DNA of 64,000 bases from Hahella sp. HNIBRBA332 (GCF_030719035.1 NZ_CP132203.1:1054001-1118000), one strand, 5' to 3'. Positions 8,947-17,204 are shown, numbered from the stretch's first letter. The notes: generated from the sequence alone by a model not told the origin. Made by a program: numbers and translations.

Positions 8947-9588
8947 ATGTATAAGTTGTTGATATTTGATTGGGATGGGACTTTGGCTGACTCCACTTCT
9001 CATATCGTGGACTGTTTGGAGGCGGCCAGTAAAAAAATGCAGGCGCCTTTTCCGGGAAGAGAGGCGGCCAAGAATATAATCGGGCTTGGTTTGTCTGAGG
9101 CGATTATCGAGTTATTTGGCATTGAGGATCAGATGTTTGTCGATGGCTTTAAAGAGGCGTATTCGGCGCAGTTCCTGTTGGCGGAGATAACTCGGAGCGG
9201 GCTGTATCCGGGGGTTATTGATATGCTGGATGGGCTGCGTAAGGCTAGATATCTGACTGCAATTGCAACAGGTAAGAGTCGTCGCGGCATGGATAGAGCG
9301 CTCAATGCAATGGAGATGTGTGCGTACTTCGATGCTGTCAGGTGTGCGGACGAGACCCGTTCCAAGCCGGACCCGCTTATGCTGCAGGAGTTGTTGGGCG
9401 AGTTTTCGCTACAGCCGCATGAAGCAGTGATGGTTGGGGACACAGAGTACGATATGGAGATGGCTATGCGATTGGGTATGGATCGTGTAGCGTTGTCTCA
9501 TGGCGCCCATCAAGTTTTCCGGTTGCAAAAATATGGGCCGGTAGCGGTCGTGGATAATGTGGCTGAGTTGCAGAAATTGTTTCTGTGA
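8947..9588 (+). CDS. HAD-superfamily hydrolase, phosphoglycolate phosphatase-like
   Basis: A 213-residue HAD phosphatase. Motif I is FDWDGTLADS (nucleophile D8, acid/base D10), motif II the threonine in AIATGKSRRG, motif III the lysine of TRSKPDP, and motif IV VGDTEYDMEMA. A helical cap sits between motifs I and II (about residues 16-80), the layout of Gph-like enzymes. The substrate cannot be read from sequence; similar genes next to rluC are annotated only as HAD-IA hydrolases. It lies between rluC (12 bp) and sppA (60 bp), probably in one operon. Confidence 0.85.
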   Translation: MYKLLIFDWDGTLADSTSHIVDCLEAASKKMQAPFPGREAAKNIIGLGLSEAIIELFGIEDQMFVDGFKEAYSAQFLLAEITRSGLYPGVIDMLDGLRKARYLTAIATGKSRRGMDRALNAMEMCAYFDAVRCADETRSKPDPLMLQELLGEFSLQPHEAVMVGDTEYDMEMAMRLGMDRVALSHGAHQVFRLQKYGPVAVVDNVAELQKLFL

Positions 9589-9648
9589 TGGCCTTGTAGT
9601 TGTGACTATGGATGTTAAGACCAAGCTAGCAGGTGTGTAAAAGCGAAT

Positions 9649-10638
9649 ATGTTTGAAAATTCTGAAGATAAAGCGATGCGGGAGTCTTCTGGGCAGCCAG
9701 GAAACCAAAAAGAGTGGCGTCTTATTGAAAAAATGGTGATGAGTTCTCTCAGCGAGCAACGCAAGGCGCGTCGCTGGGGGATTTTTTTTAAGTCACTGAC
9801 CTTTTTGTACCTGTTTTTCATTGTGATTGCTCTCAGTCCCGGCGTAGGTAAAAACGTTGCTGCGCGTACAGAGCCTCATACGGCGGTAATTGAAGTGAAC
9901 GGCGTTATCGCCGCCTCTGAGGAGGCTAATGCGGACGCCATCGTATCTGCGTTACGGGATGCATTCGAAGAGGATGCAGCCAAGGCGGTTATCTTGCGTA
10001 TCAATAGTCCTGGCGGAAGCCCGGTCCAGGCGGGCTATGTTTATGATGAGATTGGTCGCCTGAAAGGCGAGCATCCAGATAAGAAAGTGTACGCGGTGAT
10101 TATGGATATTGGCGCCAGCGGGGCTTACTACATCGCGGCGGCGGCGGATGAGATTTATGCTGATAAGGCGAGTCTGGTAGGGTCTATTGGTGTGACCGCA
10201 TCTGGTTTTGGGTTTGTTGATGCGATGGATAAGTTGGGTGTCGAGCGCCGAATTTTCACCGCCGGCGAGCACAAGTCCTTTTTGGATCCTTTTGTGCCAG
10301 TTAAAGAGGATGAGCGCGAACTGTGGCAGGGTGTATTGAATACAACTCATAAGCAGTTTATTGAGCAGGTTGAGAAAGGCCGGGGTGACCGCATTCATAA
10401 AGATAATCCGCTGCTATATTCTGGAATGATCTGGAGTGGTGAGCAGGCTTTGGGGTTGGGATTGATTGATGGTCTGGGTAGCTCTGGTTATGTGGCCAGA
10501 GAGGTTGTGAAAGCGGAAAAGCTTATTAACTACACACCGAAGCGCAATCCATTTGATGAGCTGCTCGGAAAGTTGGGGGTTGGTGTTGGAAAGGGGGTTG
10601 CTCAGGCTGTATTGGGTTCTGGGCCTCAGCTTCAGTAA
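9649..10638 (+). CDS. sppA: Signal peptide peptidase SppA, short (36K) form
   Basis: A 329-residue S49-family serine protease that clears cleaved signal peptides in the membrane. A cytoplasmic start of about 45 residues leads into one membrane helix (FKSLTFLYLFFIVIALSPGV). The Ser-Lys dyad is visible: Ser157 in DIGASGAYYIAAAADEI and Lys209 in TAGEHKSFLDPF. It is the half-length single-domain form, like Bacillus SppA, rather than the 618-residue double-domain E. coli protein. A sharp terminator follows the stop and overlaps the end of maf on the other strand. Confidence 0.9.
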   Translation: MFENSEDKAMRESSGQPGNQKEWRLIEKMVMSSLSEQRKARRWGIFFKSLTFLYLFFIVIALSPGVGKNVAARTEPHTAVIEVNGVIAASEEANADAIVSALRDAFEEDAAKAVILRINSPGGSPVQAGYVYDEIGRLKGEHPDKKVYAVIMDIGASGAYYIAAAADEIYADKASLVGSIGVTASGFGFVDAMDKLGVERRIFTAGEHKSFLDPFVPVKEDERELWQGVLNTTHKQFIEQVEKGRGDRIHKDNPLLYSGMIWSGEQALGLGLIDGLGSSGYVAREVVKAEKLINYTPKRNPFDELLGKLGVGVGKGVAQAVLGSGPQLQ

Positions 10639-10670
10639 GTGCTCTCCTTCTTTTGATAAATGATTGTGAT

Positions 10671-10703
10671 GAAGGGTTACGGTATGCGTAACCCTTCTTT
10701 TTT
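10671..10703 (+). terminator. Rho-independent terminator of the rluC-sppA unit
   Basis: GAAGGGTTAC (10671-10680) and GTAACCCTTC (10688-10697) form a perfect 10-bp stem with a 7-nt loop, followed by six T. The stem includes the last codons and stop of maf, read on the opposite strand. Confidence 0.85.
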
Positions 10704-11273
10704 GAGTAGCGTGATCAGGTCGATTAGAGGGAGGCCGATAAGTGTGTTGGGGTCCTTTCCTTCTATTTTTTCAAATAAGCTAATCCCCAGGCCTTCGACT
10801 TTGAAGCTGCCAAGGCAGTCAAAGGGTTCTTCGAGTTCAAGATAGCGCTCGATTTCCTCTTTTGATAACTCTCTGAAATAGACGGTTTGCCAGTCGACGC
10901 AAGTTCTAACGGTGTTGAGTCTGGTGTTTATTAGCGCCAGTCCGCTATAAAAGGTCACCGATTTGCCTGAACAGGCGGTTAACTGCTTGGCGGCATTGGC
11001 TTTGTCGCCAGGCTTTCTGAGTAACTTTCCATCAAGTGCGGCCGTTTGGTCGGAGCCAATTATCAAGTGGTCTGGAAACTGTTTGCGGAGGCTTTCCGCC
11101 TTTTCTTTCGCGAAGTTGATGGCTATATCTTTGGGGTGGCTAGTTGGCGCCGTATTTTCGTCAAAGCATGGGGCGGCCTGTTGAAAACTCAGGTTTAGCT
11201 TTTGTAACAATGCGGCTCGGTAAGGAGAGGTTGAGCCTAATATAATAGAGGGAGGCGTGTTTTTATTCGTCAT
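10677..11273 (-). CDS. Maf-like nucleotide pyrophosphatase (YceF type)
   Basis: A 198-residue Maf protein, a house-cleaning nucleotide pyrophosphatase. It begins with the phosphate-binding IILGSTSPYRAALLQKL motif and has the conserved IIGSDQTAALDG, KPGDKANAAKQL and SGKSVTFYSGLALIN blocks. The position divergent from yceD-rpmF-plsX matches E. coli yceF, whose product hydrolyses m7GTP; that substrate is inferred from synteny and the family. Its C-terminus ends inside the sppA terminator hairpin. Confidence 0.9.
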   Translation of the reverse strand: MTNKNTPPSIILGSTSPYRAALLQKLNLSFQQAAPCFDENTAPTSHPKDIAINFAKEKAESLRKQFPDHLIIGSDQTAALDGKLLRKPGDKANAAKQLTACSGKSVTFYSGLALINTRLNTVRTCVDWQTVYFRELSKEEIERYLELEEPFDCLGSFKVEGLGISLFEKIEGKDPNTLIGLPLIDLITLLKKEGLRIP

Positions 11274-11360
11274 CTTTGGGGCTTAAGCTTTGTAATAGGG
11301 GCGAATAGTCGATTTGCGGCTCTTTTATCGCTTTAATTCCGTGATTTTGCAATCATCTCT

Positions 11361-11389
11361 TTGACTTTGTTTGGGCGCATCACTAGAAT
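11361..11389 (+). promoter_or_regulatory. Sigma70-type promoter for yceD-rpmF-plsX
   Basis: TTGACT (11361-11366), a 17-bp spacer and TAGAAT (11384-11389). The expected start of transcription (11395-11399) coincides with the yceD ATG at 11399, so the message would be leaderless or nearly so. Confidence 0.6.
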
Positions 11390-11398
11390 TGCGCGCTT

Positions 11399-11920
11399 AT
11401 GAAAAAGCCTGGTATTCCGGAATTGGTAGATCCCTATAAATTGTGTGAGAAAGAACTCACGCATGAGGGGGTCATTTTGGCTAAAACACTCCCCAGATAT
11501 GCGGATCAGCTGGCGGGTGGCGCAACTGACGAAGATCAGATTGAAGCGTCTGCCCGTTTTAGGCGTGATGAGCAGGGCTCCAGAGTGGCATGCGTTGCAT
11601 ATTCTACTTTGGCGAGATTGACCTGCCAGCGTTGCTTGGGAGAAGTTAGGCTGAAAATTAACGGTGAAACTACATTCGCCTTTTTAAGTTCCGAATCTGA
11701 GTTAGATCAGTTACCGCGTTCCTACGAGCCAGTGCTTATGGAAGGGAGCGAGGTTAACCTGCTCCAGGCAATTGAAGACGAGCTGCTGCTGAGTTTGCCC
11801 ATGTTCGCATATCATGAAGATGAGCACTGTAGCGGCGAGTTAAATGAAATTAAGGGGCAGGCGTCCGAGACAAAGGCTGATAATCCTTTCTCGGTGCTGG
11901 GCGACCTGTTAAAAAAGTAG
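11399..11920 (+). CDS. yceD: YceD/DUF177 23S rRNA accumulation protein
   Basis: A 173-residue DUF177 protein. It shows the ARLTCQRCLGEVRLKI motif (CxxC around residues 78-81) and the acidic C-terminal block with EDELLLSLPM and a terminal NPFSVLGDLLKK. E. coli YceD is needed for normal 23S rRNA levels; in plants the homologue helps process 23S rRNA. The gene always precedes rpmF. The start fits the E. coli protein N-terminus, yet no Shine-Dalgarno precedes it and a good promoter ends 9 bp upstream. The cysteine pair suggests metal binding, which is inference. Confidence 0.88.
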   Translation: MKKPGIPELVDPYKLCEKELTHEGVILAKTLPRYADQLAGGATDEDQIEASARFRRDEQGSRVACVAYSTLARLTCQRCLGEVRLKINGETTFAFLSSESELDQLPRSYEPVLMEGSEVNLLQAIEDELLLSLPMFAYHEDEHCSGELNEIKGQASETKADNPFSVLGDLLKK

Positions 11921-11967
11921 ACCTGTTTTATTAGTTTTAGCGAAAGAGCTAGCTCAGGAGAATTGCA

Positions 11968-12147
11968 ATGGCTGTTCAACAGAATCGTAAATCCCGTTCA
12001 CGTCGCGGCATGCGTCGTTCACATGATGCATTGTCTTCAGCGGCGTTGTCCATCGACCCGACTACTGGCGAAAAGCATCGTCGTCACCACGTTACTCCAG
12101 ATGGATTCTATCGTGGCAAGAAAGTGGTTGAGGTTTCTCAGGACTAA
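11968..12147 (+). CDS. rpmF: 50S ribosomal protein L32
   Basis: A 59-residue protein, MAVQQNRKSRSRRGMRRSHD and onward, the standard L32 sequence ending in a VEVSQD tail. It lacks the zinc-binding cysteines found in some L32 proteins, as in the E. coli type. A strong AGGAG sits 7 nt before the ATG. It lies 47 bp after yceD and 11 bp before plsX, the conserved order that couples ribosome and membrane lipid synthesis. Confidence 0.97.
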   Translation: MAVQQNRKSRSRRGMRRSHDALSSAALSIDPTTGEKHRRHHVTPDGFYRGKKVVEVSQD

Positions 12148-12158
12148 GAAGCCCTGTC

Positions 12159-13166
12159 TTGGAACGCAATATAACAGTTGCGGTCGATACGATGAGTGGG
12201 GACTTCGGTCCCTCCATCGTGATTCCTGCTGCATTAAAATGCATCAAAAATAATCCCTTCGTAAGTTTGATTTTGGTTGGCGATGAAGCTGAGCTGAGAA
12301 GCCTGCTTCGCAATCAGCCTAGCTCTCCCCGTATCTCAATTGTTCATGCTCCTGATGTTGTCCGAATGGATGATCGTCCCAGTCATGCGCTCAGGAAAAA
12401 GCAGCAGTCCTCTATGGCTGTGGCGTTATCACTGGTGCGGCAAAAGGCTGCTCATGCTTGTGTGAGTGCGGGTAATACTGGCGCCTTGATGTTGTTGGCC
12501 AGATCAATTCTGAAAACGCACCCTGGGGTGGATCGTCCCGCCATTGTGAAGCGCATCCCGTCGCCTAAAAATCGCTGTTATGTATTGGATTTGGGCGCCA
12601 ACGTTGATTGTACGGCTGAGCATTTGTACCAGTTCGCCCTTATGGGGTCTGCTTTGGTTGAGGCGTTAGAGGGCAAGCCTGAGCCGAGGGTGGCGCTTCT
12701 GAATGTGGGGGAAGAGGAAATCAAGGGGAATGAGCAGGTGCGCTTGGCTTCGCGCATGCTGGCGGAGTGTGAGTCAGTTAACTACATTGGCTATGTAGAA
12801 GGTGGGGACATATTTAAAACCATTGCTGATGTGGTGGTGTGTGACGGCTTTGTCGGCAATGTCGCTCTGAAAGCTGGCGAAGGGGTGGTGGAGCTGATGA
12901 TCGGTATGGTCAAGAGTGTGTTCAATCGTAACTGGTACAGTCGTTTGGTTGGATATGCGGCGTTGCCAATGTTGCGTAAGTTGCGCGACTTGGTGGATCC
13001 GTCCCGTCACAACGGTGCAAGTCTAATTGGGCTTCAGGCGACTGTGATTAAAAGTCATGGCAATGCGCGGGAGACGGGGTTCCTTAGTGCGCTGGAGCAG
13101 GCTATTTTTGAGGCGCAGAAAGGTGTGCCAGAGATGATAAACGCCCGCCTTGATGAGCTTATATGA
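12159..13166 (+). CDS. plsX: Phosphate acyltransferase
   Basis: A 335-residue PlsX that makes acyl-phosphate from acyl-ACP for PlsY at the membrane. It has the N-terminal AVDTMSGDFGP motif (usually VDAMGGD), the SAGNTGALMLLA block, LDLGANVDCTAEHL, and the C-terminal GLQATVIKSHGNA. The start is TTG, 11 bp after rpmF. The change of the usual AMGGD to TMSGD is modest but notable. In E. coli fabH would follow; here fabD follows after 72 bp that hold a 17-bp palindrome. Confidence 0.95.
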   Translation: MERNITVAVDTMSGDFGPSIVIPAALKCIKNNPFVSLILVGDEAELRSLLRNQPSSPRISIVHAPDVVRMDDRPSHALRKKQQSSMAVALSLVRQKAAHACVSAGNTGALMLLARSILKTHPGVDRPAIVKRIPSPKNRCYVLDLGANVDCTAEHLYQFALMGSALVEALEGKPEPRVALLNVGEEEIKGNEQVRLASRMLAECESVNYIGYVEGGDIFKTIADVVVCDGFVGNVALKAGEGVVELMIGMVKSVFNRNWYSRLVGYAALPMLRKLRDLVDPSRHNGASLIGLQATVIKSHGNARETGFLSALEQAIFEAQKGVPEMINARLDELI

Positions 13167-13177
13167 CGCTCTGATGC

Positions 13178-13194
13178 AAGTTGTAATACAACTT
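13178..13194. promoter_or_regulatory. Perfect palindrome between plsX and fabD, possible operator
   Basis: AAGTTGT-AAT-ACAACTT, two perfect 7-bp arms around 3 bp, in a 72-bp gap before fabD and without a following T-run. The three-base centre makes an RNA hairpin unlikely and a protein site more likely. No regulator is identified. Confidence 0.35.
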
Positions 13195-13238
13195 TGATCT
13201 AATTACTCCGTTTAACTGTATTTGAGTATTCTAAGCCG

Positions 13239-14159
13239 ATGAACACTGCTATCTTATTTCCAGGGCAAGGGGCGCAAAGCATTGGGATGTTATCTGATCT
13301 CAATCAGGCGTTTCCATCAATTGCCGAAACATTTCAGGAGGCGTCCGACGCCTTGGGTTATGACCTCTGGTCTTTGACTCAAAACGGACCCGAAGATCAA
13401 CTCAACAAAACTGAAATTACGCAACCTGCTATCCTGACCGCCAGTATAGCTCTATGGCGGCTATATCATCAGCAGAAAGCGAACCCCTCCATCTCTTTTA
13501 TGGCGGGTCACAGTCTTGGTGAATATAGCGCTTTGGTCGCCGCTGGCGTCATCGGTCTGCAAGATGGCGTGAAGCTGGTTCAGTTGCGTGGCCAACTTAT
13601 GCAGAAGTCTGTCGAAGGGCAGGCGACGGCGATGGCGGCGATTCTGGGGTTGGATGACCAAGCCGTGATTGACGGTTGTCGCGAAGTGGCTGTTGGAGAG
13701 TGCGTTGAGGCTGTGAATTTCAACTGCCCGGGACAAGTGGTTATAGCAGGAGTGGAGCCTGCTGTAGAAAGGGCTATTGTGGCGCTTAAGGAGAAGGGTG
13801 CGAAGCGCGCTTTGAAATTGGCTGTGAGCGTGCCGTCCCATTGCGCGTTGATGAAGCCTGCGGCGGAGAAGCTGGCGGAGCATATCGGCGCTATGTCGTT
13901 TAACAAGCCGTCTACTCCAATTGTCCAGAATGTGGGGGCGAGGTCTGTCGATGATCTTGCTGAACTCAAAGACAATCTGATCAAACAATTATTTTCTCCT
14001 GTGTTGTGGACGCAGAGCGTTCAATATATCAGCGAGAAGGGCGTGGACAGCTATGTAGAGTGCGGTCCAGGCAAAGTCTTGGCGGGTCTGGTTAAGAAGA
14101 TTGATCGCGCCGCTTCCATTCAATCGCTATCAGACGCAGAAGTCTGGAACGCGTTATAG
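13239..14159 (+). CDS. fabD: Malonyl-CoA:ACP transacylase
   Basis: A 306-residue FabD that loads malonyl groups on ACP for fatty-acid elongation. The nucleophile elbow GHSLGEYSAL places the active serine at residue 92, exactly as in E. coli. The N-terminal LFPGQGAQ motif, a conserved QLRGQLM arginine block, and VPSHCALM (the partner histidine) are all present. It is followed by fabG after 13 bp, with AAGGAC as its ribosome binding site. Confidence 0.97.
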   Translation: MNTAILFPGQGAQSIGMLSDLNQAFPSIAETFQEASDALGYDLWSLTQNGPEDQLNKTEITQPAILTASIALWRLYHQQKANPSISFMAGHSLGEYSALVAAGVIGLQDGVKLVQLRGQLMQKSVEGQATAMAAILGLDDQAVIDGCREVAVGECVEAVNFNCPGQVVIAGVEPAVERAIVALKEKGAKRALKLAVSVPSHCALMKPAAEKLAEHIGAMSFNKPSTPIVQNVGARSVDDLAELKDNLIKQLFSPVLWTQSVQYISEKGVDSYVECGPGKVLAGLVKKIDRAASIQSLSDAEVWNAL

Positions 14160-14172
14160 AAGGACTCCCATA

Positions 14173-14904
14173 ATGGATAAAGTAGCCTTGGTGACTGGTG
14201 CTTCCAGAGGTATCGGCAGCGCCATTGCGGACTCGTTGGCGAAAGCGGGTTATATCACAATTGGTACGGCCACCTCTGAATCCGGTGCGGCGGCGATTAC
14301 CGAGCGCCTGAGCGCTATCGGTAAGGGGGCGGGCAAAGTGCTGGACGTGGCTTCAGATGAATCCATTGCTCAGTGCCTCAAGTCAATTGAAGAAGAATTT
14401 GGCGCTCCGGCTGTGTTGATAAATAATGCAGGCATTACCCGGGATACCTTGATCATGCGCATGAAAGACGAAGATTGGGATCAAGTGGTTCAAACCAACT
14501 TGAGCTCGGTTTTTCGCATGAGCAAGCTGGTGGTGAAAAGCATGATGAAGGCGCGTTGGGGTCGAATTATTAACATTAGCTCTGTGGTCGCCTCAATGGG
14601 GAATGCGGGGCAAGTTAACTATGCCGCCGCCAAAGCGGGGATTGAAGGATTTACGCGCTCCCTTGCAAAAGAAATTGGCGCCAGAGGGATTACGGTTAAT
14701 GCGATTGCGCCTGGTTTTATCGAGACAGATATGACCAGTGAATTGCCTGAAGCCCAGAAAGAGGCCTTGCTGAGCGCTATTCCTTTGCAGCGCCTTGGTA
14801 AGCCATCCGAAATTGCTGAAGTGGCTTCATTTTTGGTTTCTGACGCCGCCGGCTATATTACCGGTGAGACCATCCATGTAAACGGCGGCATGTATATGGG
14901 TTAA
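14173..14904 (+). CDS. fabG: 3-oxoacyl-ACP reductase
   Basis: A 243-residue short-chain dehydrogenase, the NADPH-dependent ketoreductase of fatty-acid elongation. It shows the cofactor motif TGASRGIGSA, the NNAG motif, and the catalytic triad Ser (NISSVVASMG), Tyr150 and Lys154 (NYAAAKAG), with the C-terminal GETIHVNGGMYM. The start at 14173 has AAGGACTCCCATA before it; the open frame runs further upstream inside fabD but that part is not FabG-like. acpP follows after 113 bp with its own promoter candidate. Confidence 0.97.
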   Translation: MDKVALVTGASRGIGSAIADSLAKAGYITIGTATSESGAAAITERLSAIGKGAGKVLDVASDESIAQCLKSIEEEFGAPAVLINNAGITRDTLIMRMKDEDWDQVVQTNLSSVFRMSKLVVKSMMKARWGRIINISSVVASMGNAGQVNYAAAKAGIEGFTRSLAKEIGARGITVNAIAPGFIETDMTSELPEAQKEALLSAIPLQRLGKPSEIAEVASFLVSDAAGYITGETIHVNGGMYMG

Positions 14905-14942
14905 GTTTGCGCCGCCGCGCTATGCGGTGCGTGAACTTTAGC

Positions 14943-14972
14943 TTGATTAATTAAATAGGGTTCAACTAGACT
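14943..14972 (+). promoter_or_regulatory. Candidate acpP promoter
   Basis: TTGATT (14943-14948), an 18-bp spacer, then TAGACT (14967-14972), ending 45 bp before the acpP start. acpP commonly has a separate strong promoter. Both hexamers deviate from consensus. Confidence 0.4.
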
Positions 14973-15017
14973 AGCACGCGATTAAGTGCTTGGTTATGAA
15001 ATAAGAGTGAGGAAATT

Positions 15018-15251
15018 ATGAGTACTGTCGAAGAGCGCGTTAAGAAGATTGTTTGTGAGCAGTTGGGAGTTAAAGAGGGCGACGTTCAACTGACTTCCAA
15101 GTTCGTTGAAGATCTCGGTGCTGACTCTCTGGATACTGTGGAGCTGGTAATGGCGCTTGAAGAAGAATTCGAGACCGAAATCCCAGACGAAGAAGCAGAG
15201 AAGATCACAACTGTTCAAGACGCTATCGACTACATCTTGGCTAATCAATAA
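15018..15251 (+). CDS. acpP: Acyl carrier protein
   Basis: A 77-residue acidic acyl carrier protein. The GADSLD motif carries the phosphopantetheine-bearing Ser37, as in E. coli. A strong GAGGAAATT ribosome binding site precedes the ATG. A terminator follows, so acpP may be a unit of its own with high expression. In E. coli and Pseudomonas fabF comes next; here it is pabC. Confidence 0.98.
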   Translation: MSTVEERVKKIVCEQLGVKEGDVQLTSKFVEDLGADSLDTVELVMALEEEFETEIPDEEAEKITTVQDAIDYILANQ

Positions 15252-15280
15252 GAAGTAACCTTCTCAGACCAAGCCGAAGA

Positions 15281-15314
15281 ACCGCTCGCAGGTAGACCTT
15301 GCGGGCGGTTTTTT
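15281..15314 (+). terminator. Rho-independent terminator after acpP
   Basis: ACCGCTCGCA (15281-15290) pairs with TGCGGGCGGT (15300-15309), one G-T wobble, 9-nt loop, then six T. It should separate acpP from pabC at least in part. Confidence 0.85.
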
Positions 15315-15349
15315 GCTTTTAGGGTTTGTGATTTTTTTTGGGTTGATGC

Positions 15350-16174
15350 GTGTATCTGTTAAACGGCGAAAAAGCGGATCATATATCGATCACCGATCGG
15401 GGGTTGGCCTACGGGGACGGTCTCTTCGAGACTATTCTTGTGGTAAATGGTCAGCCTGTTTTATGGGATGAGCACTTGGCGCGTTTGCGGATGGGGTGTG
15501 AGCGATTGCGAATACCTTATGACGTAGATGGCGTTTCTTTGCTGGCGAGATTGGATGATCTGCTTGCAGAGAGTAAAGGTATGAGCTTCAAGTGTGTGTT
15601 GAAGATTGTATTGACCCGAGGAAGTGGCGGAAGAGGGTATGCGCTGCCCGAGAGGCAGTGTCCGGTGGAGATACTGGGCCTGTTTGCTGCGCCAGATGTC
15701 GTTTCGATTCAAGCGCATGGCGGCAGCGTACGGAGCCTAAAATCGCAGACTGTGGAATATGGCGCATACGCGGGGCTGAAGCATCTTAATCGCCTTGAGC
15801 AGGTGTTGGCGTCCATTGAGCTTGATGGGCAGGCGTTCGAAGGATTGATGTTTGATGCTTCCGGGCGTTTAGTTGAGGGAACTCGAACGAATATTTTTCT
15901 CTGGGATGAGGAGAAAATCTTTACGCCAACGCTGGCGAAATCGGGGGTGAAGGGTGTGCTGAGACAATATATCCTTAACAATGCTCCTGAGTGGGGTTTG
16001 CATATTGATGAGGCGAATATTACTCGGGCAGAATTGAGGGAAATCAAGGGGATGGCTTTAGTCAACAGCGTGATGGGGGTTATCCCAGTTAATCAATTAG
16101 ATGGTAAATTACTGAATATCAACTGTGTCATCAAAGAACTCCAAGAAAAAGTCCACCAAAAAATCCCGTTTTAG
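15350..16174 (+). CDS. pabC: Aminodeoxychorismate lyase
   Basis: A 274-residue fold-type IV PLP enzyme giving 4-aminobenzoate and pyruvate from 4-amino-4-deoxychorismate for folate synthesis. It has DRGLAYGDGLFETI near the N-terminus, the PLP lysine at residue 144 (GLKHLNRLEQ), a glutamate in GLMFDASGRLVEGTRTNIF, and the phosphate-binding VKGVLRQ. The start is GTG, 40 bp beyond the acpP terminator. Its 3' end overlaps mltG by 50 bp. Branched-chain aminotransferases share the fold, but length and the pabC-mltG-tmk order decide for PabC. Confidence 0.92.
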   Translation: MYLLNGEKADHISITDRGLAYGDGLFETILVVNGQPVLWDEHLARLRMGCERLRIPYDVDGVSLLARLDDLLAESKGMSFKCVLKIVLTRGSGGRGYALPERQCPVEILGLFAAPDVVSIQAHGGSVRSLKSQTVEYGAYAGLKHLNRLEQVLASIELDGQAFEGLMFDASGRLVEGTRTNIFLWDEEKIFTPTLAKSGVKGVLRQYILNNAPEWGLHIDEANITRAELREIKGMALVNSVMGVIPVNQLDGKLLNINCVIKELQEKVHQKIPF

Positions 16175-17204
16175 CCTGAGAAAGTTCGTTCTCAAGACCC
16201 TTCTTGCTGTATTTCTTCTCTCATCAGCAGTTGTCGCCGGCGCATACTATTACGGGCGTTATTTGTTATCGCAGCCTTTGCCAGTCGCTGCCACCACCAC
16301 GATTGAAGTCAAGCGTGGCGATTCTTTGCGGAAAGTCGCCGATCGGATGGCTGAGGAGGGGGTGCTGGAAAACGCGGAATGGTTTTATTGGTACGGCCGT
16401 CTGAGCAGAAAAGATAAGCAGCTGGTAGCTGGCGAGTATTTACTTGAGCCTGGTAAAAACTCCATTGAACTATTCGCTTTGCTGACTTCCGGGAATACTC
16501 TGAATTATGCGCTCACCATCATTGAAGGTTGGAATCTGAAGGATGTGCTGCGTGAGTTGGATAATCATCCGAAACTGGAAAAAACCATTGGTACACAAGA
16601 TCCTGCGCAGCTCGCCAAATTGCTGGGCATGAACTATTCACATGCAGAAGGTCTTCTGTTTCCTGATACCTATTTTTATAAGAAGGGGACCCGCGACATA
16701 GATCTGCTGACTACGGCTCATCGTCGGATGGTCCGTATTTTGGAGGATGAATGGTCTCGCAAGAGCGCCTGGAGTGCGGCGGCGACTCCCTACGAGGCGC
16801 TGGTGCTGGCTTCGATCGTCGAAAAAGAAACTAGTGTGGACAGTGAGCGAGGACGTATCTCAGGAGTGTTCACTTTGCGGCTGGAGAAAGGGATGCGTCT
16901 GCAGACAGACCCCACTGTGATCTATGGTATGGGGGATAAATACGAAGGTAATCTACGGCGAAAAGATTTGCGCGAAGCGACGGCATACAATACCTATGTC
17001 ATAAAAGGTTTGCCGCCAACGCCGATCGCTATGCCTGGGCGCGCTTCCATTCATGCGGCGTTACACCCAGAGATAACGGGGGATCTGTACTTTGTGGCGC
17101 GCGGCGACGGTACTCATGAGTTTTCTAAAACGCATGATGCGCATGTAAGAGCAGTCAGAAAGTATCAGCTACGCCGCAGAGAGGACTATCGCTCAACGCA
17201 GTGA
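16125..17204 (+). CDS. mltG: Endolytic murein transglycosylase
   Basis: A 359-residue inner membrane protein that cuts nascent glycan strands to set their length. A lysine/serine-rich cytoplasmic start (SKKKSTKKSRFSLRK) leads into one membrane helix (about residues 22-45), then a LysM-like part (EVKRGDSLRKVADRM) and the YceG domain. The catalytic glutamate is E233 in LASIVEKET; the downstream RLQTDPTVIYGM and TYVIKGLPPTPIAMPG blocks are intact. The start is GTG, 50 bp inside pabC in another frame. No better start lies downstream before the helix. Confidence 0.94.
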   Translation: MSSKNSKKKSTKKSRFSLRKFVLKTLLAVFLLSSAVVAGAYYYGRYLLSQPLPVAATTTIEVKRGDSLRKVADRMAEEGVLENAEWFYWYGRLSRKDKQLVAGEYLLEPGKNSIELFALLTSGNTLNYALTIIEGWNLKDVLRELDNHPKLEKTIGTQDPAQLAKLLGMNYSHAEGLLFPDTYFYKKGTRDIDLLTTAHRRMVRILEDEWSRKSAWSAAATPYEALVLASIVEKETSVDSERGRISGVFTLRLEKGMRLQTDPTVIYGMGDKYEGNLRRKDLREATAYNTYVIKGLPPTPIAMPGRASIHAALHPEITGDLYFVARGDGTHEFSKTHDAHVRAVRKYQLRRREDYRSTQ

